NCBI GenBank assembly: GCA_905210885.1
Contig: CAJLYO010000089.1
Coordinates: forward strand, 1-6,935
Length of the DNA: 6,935 bases
Reading direction: 5' to 3'
Source of the DNA: an uncultured Eubacteriales bacterium
GTDB taxonomy: Bacteria; Bacillota; Clostridia; Monoglobales; Firm-18
The position numbers and the translations under genes were made by a program. The notes under the pieces are model-generated. The model worked only from the letters and a program-made list of their open reading frames with translations. It had not been told where the DNA came from and did not search any database. Below, in pieces: positions 6,627-6,935 of the stretch. Numbering within the stretch: position 1 is the first letter of the stretch; each line of letters starts with the position of its first letter.

Positions 6627-6935
6627 TTGAAACAGACAGGCGTTGTTTCAGAGGTTAAAGACGGTATTGCAGCGGTGCGCTTTGTGCGGAGCTCCGCATG
6701 CGGTGAAAACTGCGCAATGTGCGGCGGCTGCGACAAGCGTACGTCAGTTGTAAACGCGAAAAACGGTATAGGCGCAGCCACCGGGGACAGGGTTGTTATC
6801 GAAACAGATACCGGCATGGTTCTTGCCGGTGCGTTTTTCGCATATATTGTACCGATAATTCTTATGTTTTTAGGTTATGACACGCTCGGCTGCGTGGGTG
6901 CAGTTTTTGGGTTCCTCCTCCCTTTTATAATTTTT
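6627..6935 (+). CDS. RseC/MucC family (SoxR-reducing system) protein, 3' end cut by window
   Basis: The first 103 residues are present and the frame is still open at the window end. Family members are about 140-155 residues, so some 40 are probably missing. The N-terminal soluble part holds a cysteine cluster CGENCAMCGGC (C25, C29, C32, C35), the hallmark of the RseC/MucC Pfam family and a likely redox or metal site. Two hydrophobic segments follow (about 63-84 and 87-103), with the AYIVP (72-76) and FLLPF (96-100) pattern usual for the family. In Proteobacteria RseC affects sigma-E signalling and SoxR reduction; in anaerobic Firmicutes relatives often accompany the Rnf electron-transport complex, so an electron-transfer role is possible but unproven. 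The start is TTG 6627, 11 bases after recN, so it is probably co-transcribed with it. Confidence 0.85.
   Translation, partial: MKQTGVVSEVKDGIAAVRFVRSSACGENCAMCGGCDKRTSVVNAKNGIGAATGDRVVIETDTGMVLAGAFFAYIVPIILMFLGYDTLGCVGAVFGFLLPFIIF

Overview
The window reads as one stretch of a Firmicutes chromosome, most likely an anaerobic Clostridia lineage. The evidence is the gene order (dxs-tlyA-nadK-argR-recN, the core of the Bacillus/Clostridium nusB-xseA-xseB-ispA-dxs cluster), strong AGGAGG-type ribosome binding sites, TTG and GTG starts, and Clostridia-like protein variants such as an AEGH catalytic motif in Dxs. All recognised genes lie on the + strand with almost no intergenic space. I cannot name the genus.

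Positions 1 to about 397 hold no convincing protein gene. They are GC-rich in patches and hold several hairpins that can be drawn by hand. A small basic-tailed membrane protein (418-1008) follows directly, and then dxs. A large structured non-coding RNA just upstream of such a gene, inserted in the isoprenoid operon before dxs, is the signature of OLE RNA (ornate, large, extremophilic) with its partner OapA. The window therefore appears to contain roughly the 3' two thirds of an OLE RNA and the complete oapA. This is the outstanding feature. In the alkaliphile Bacillus (Halalkalibacterium) halodurans, OLE RNA forms a membrane-associated ribonucleoprotein needed for tolerance of cold, short-chain alcohols and excess Mg2+; its core biochemical function is unresolved.

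Downstream are dxs (first step of the MEP isoprenoid pathway), tlyA (rRNA 2'-O-methyltransferase), nadK (NAD kinase), argR (arginine repressor), recN (SMC-like DNA repair ATPase) and the 5' part of an RseC/MucC-family membrane protein cut by the window end. dxs/tlyA and tlyA/nadK overlap by 4 nt (GTGA and ATGA), and the remaining gaps are 4 to 18 nt. I see no terminator or convincing promoter between genes, so the block is probably one transcript with OLE RNA in its leader-proximal part. NadK supplies NADP for the reductase steps of the MEP pathway. The other genes look like conserved housekeeping passengers rather than one pathway.
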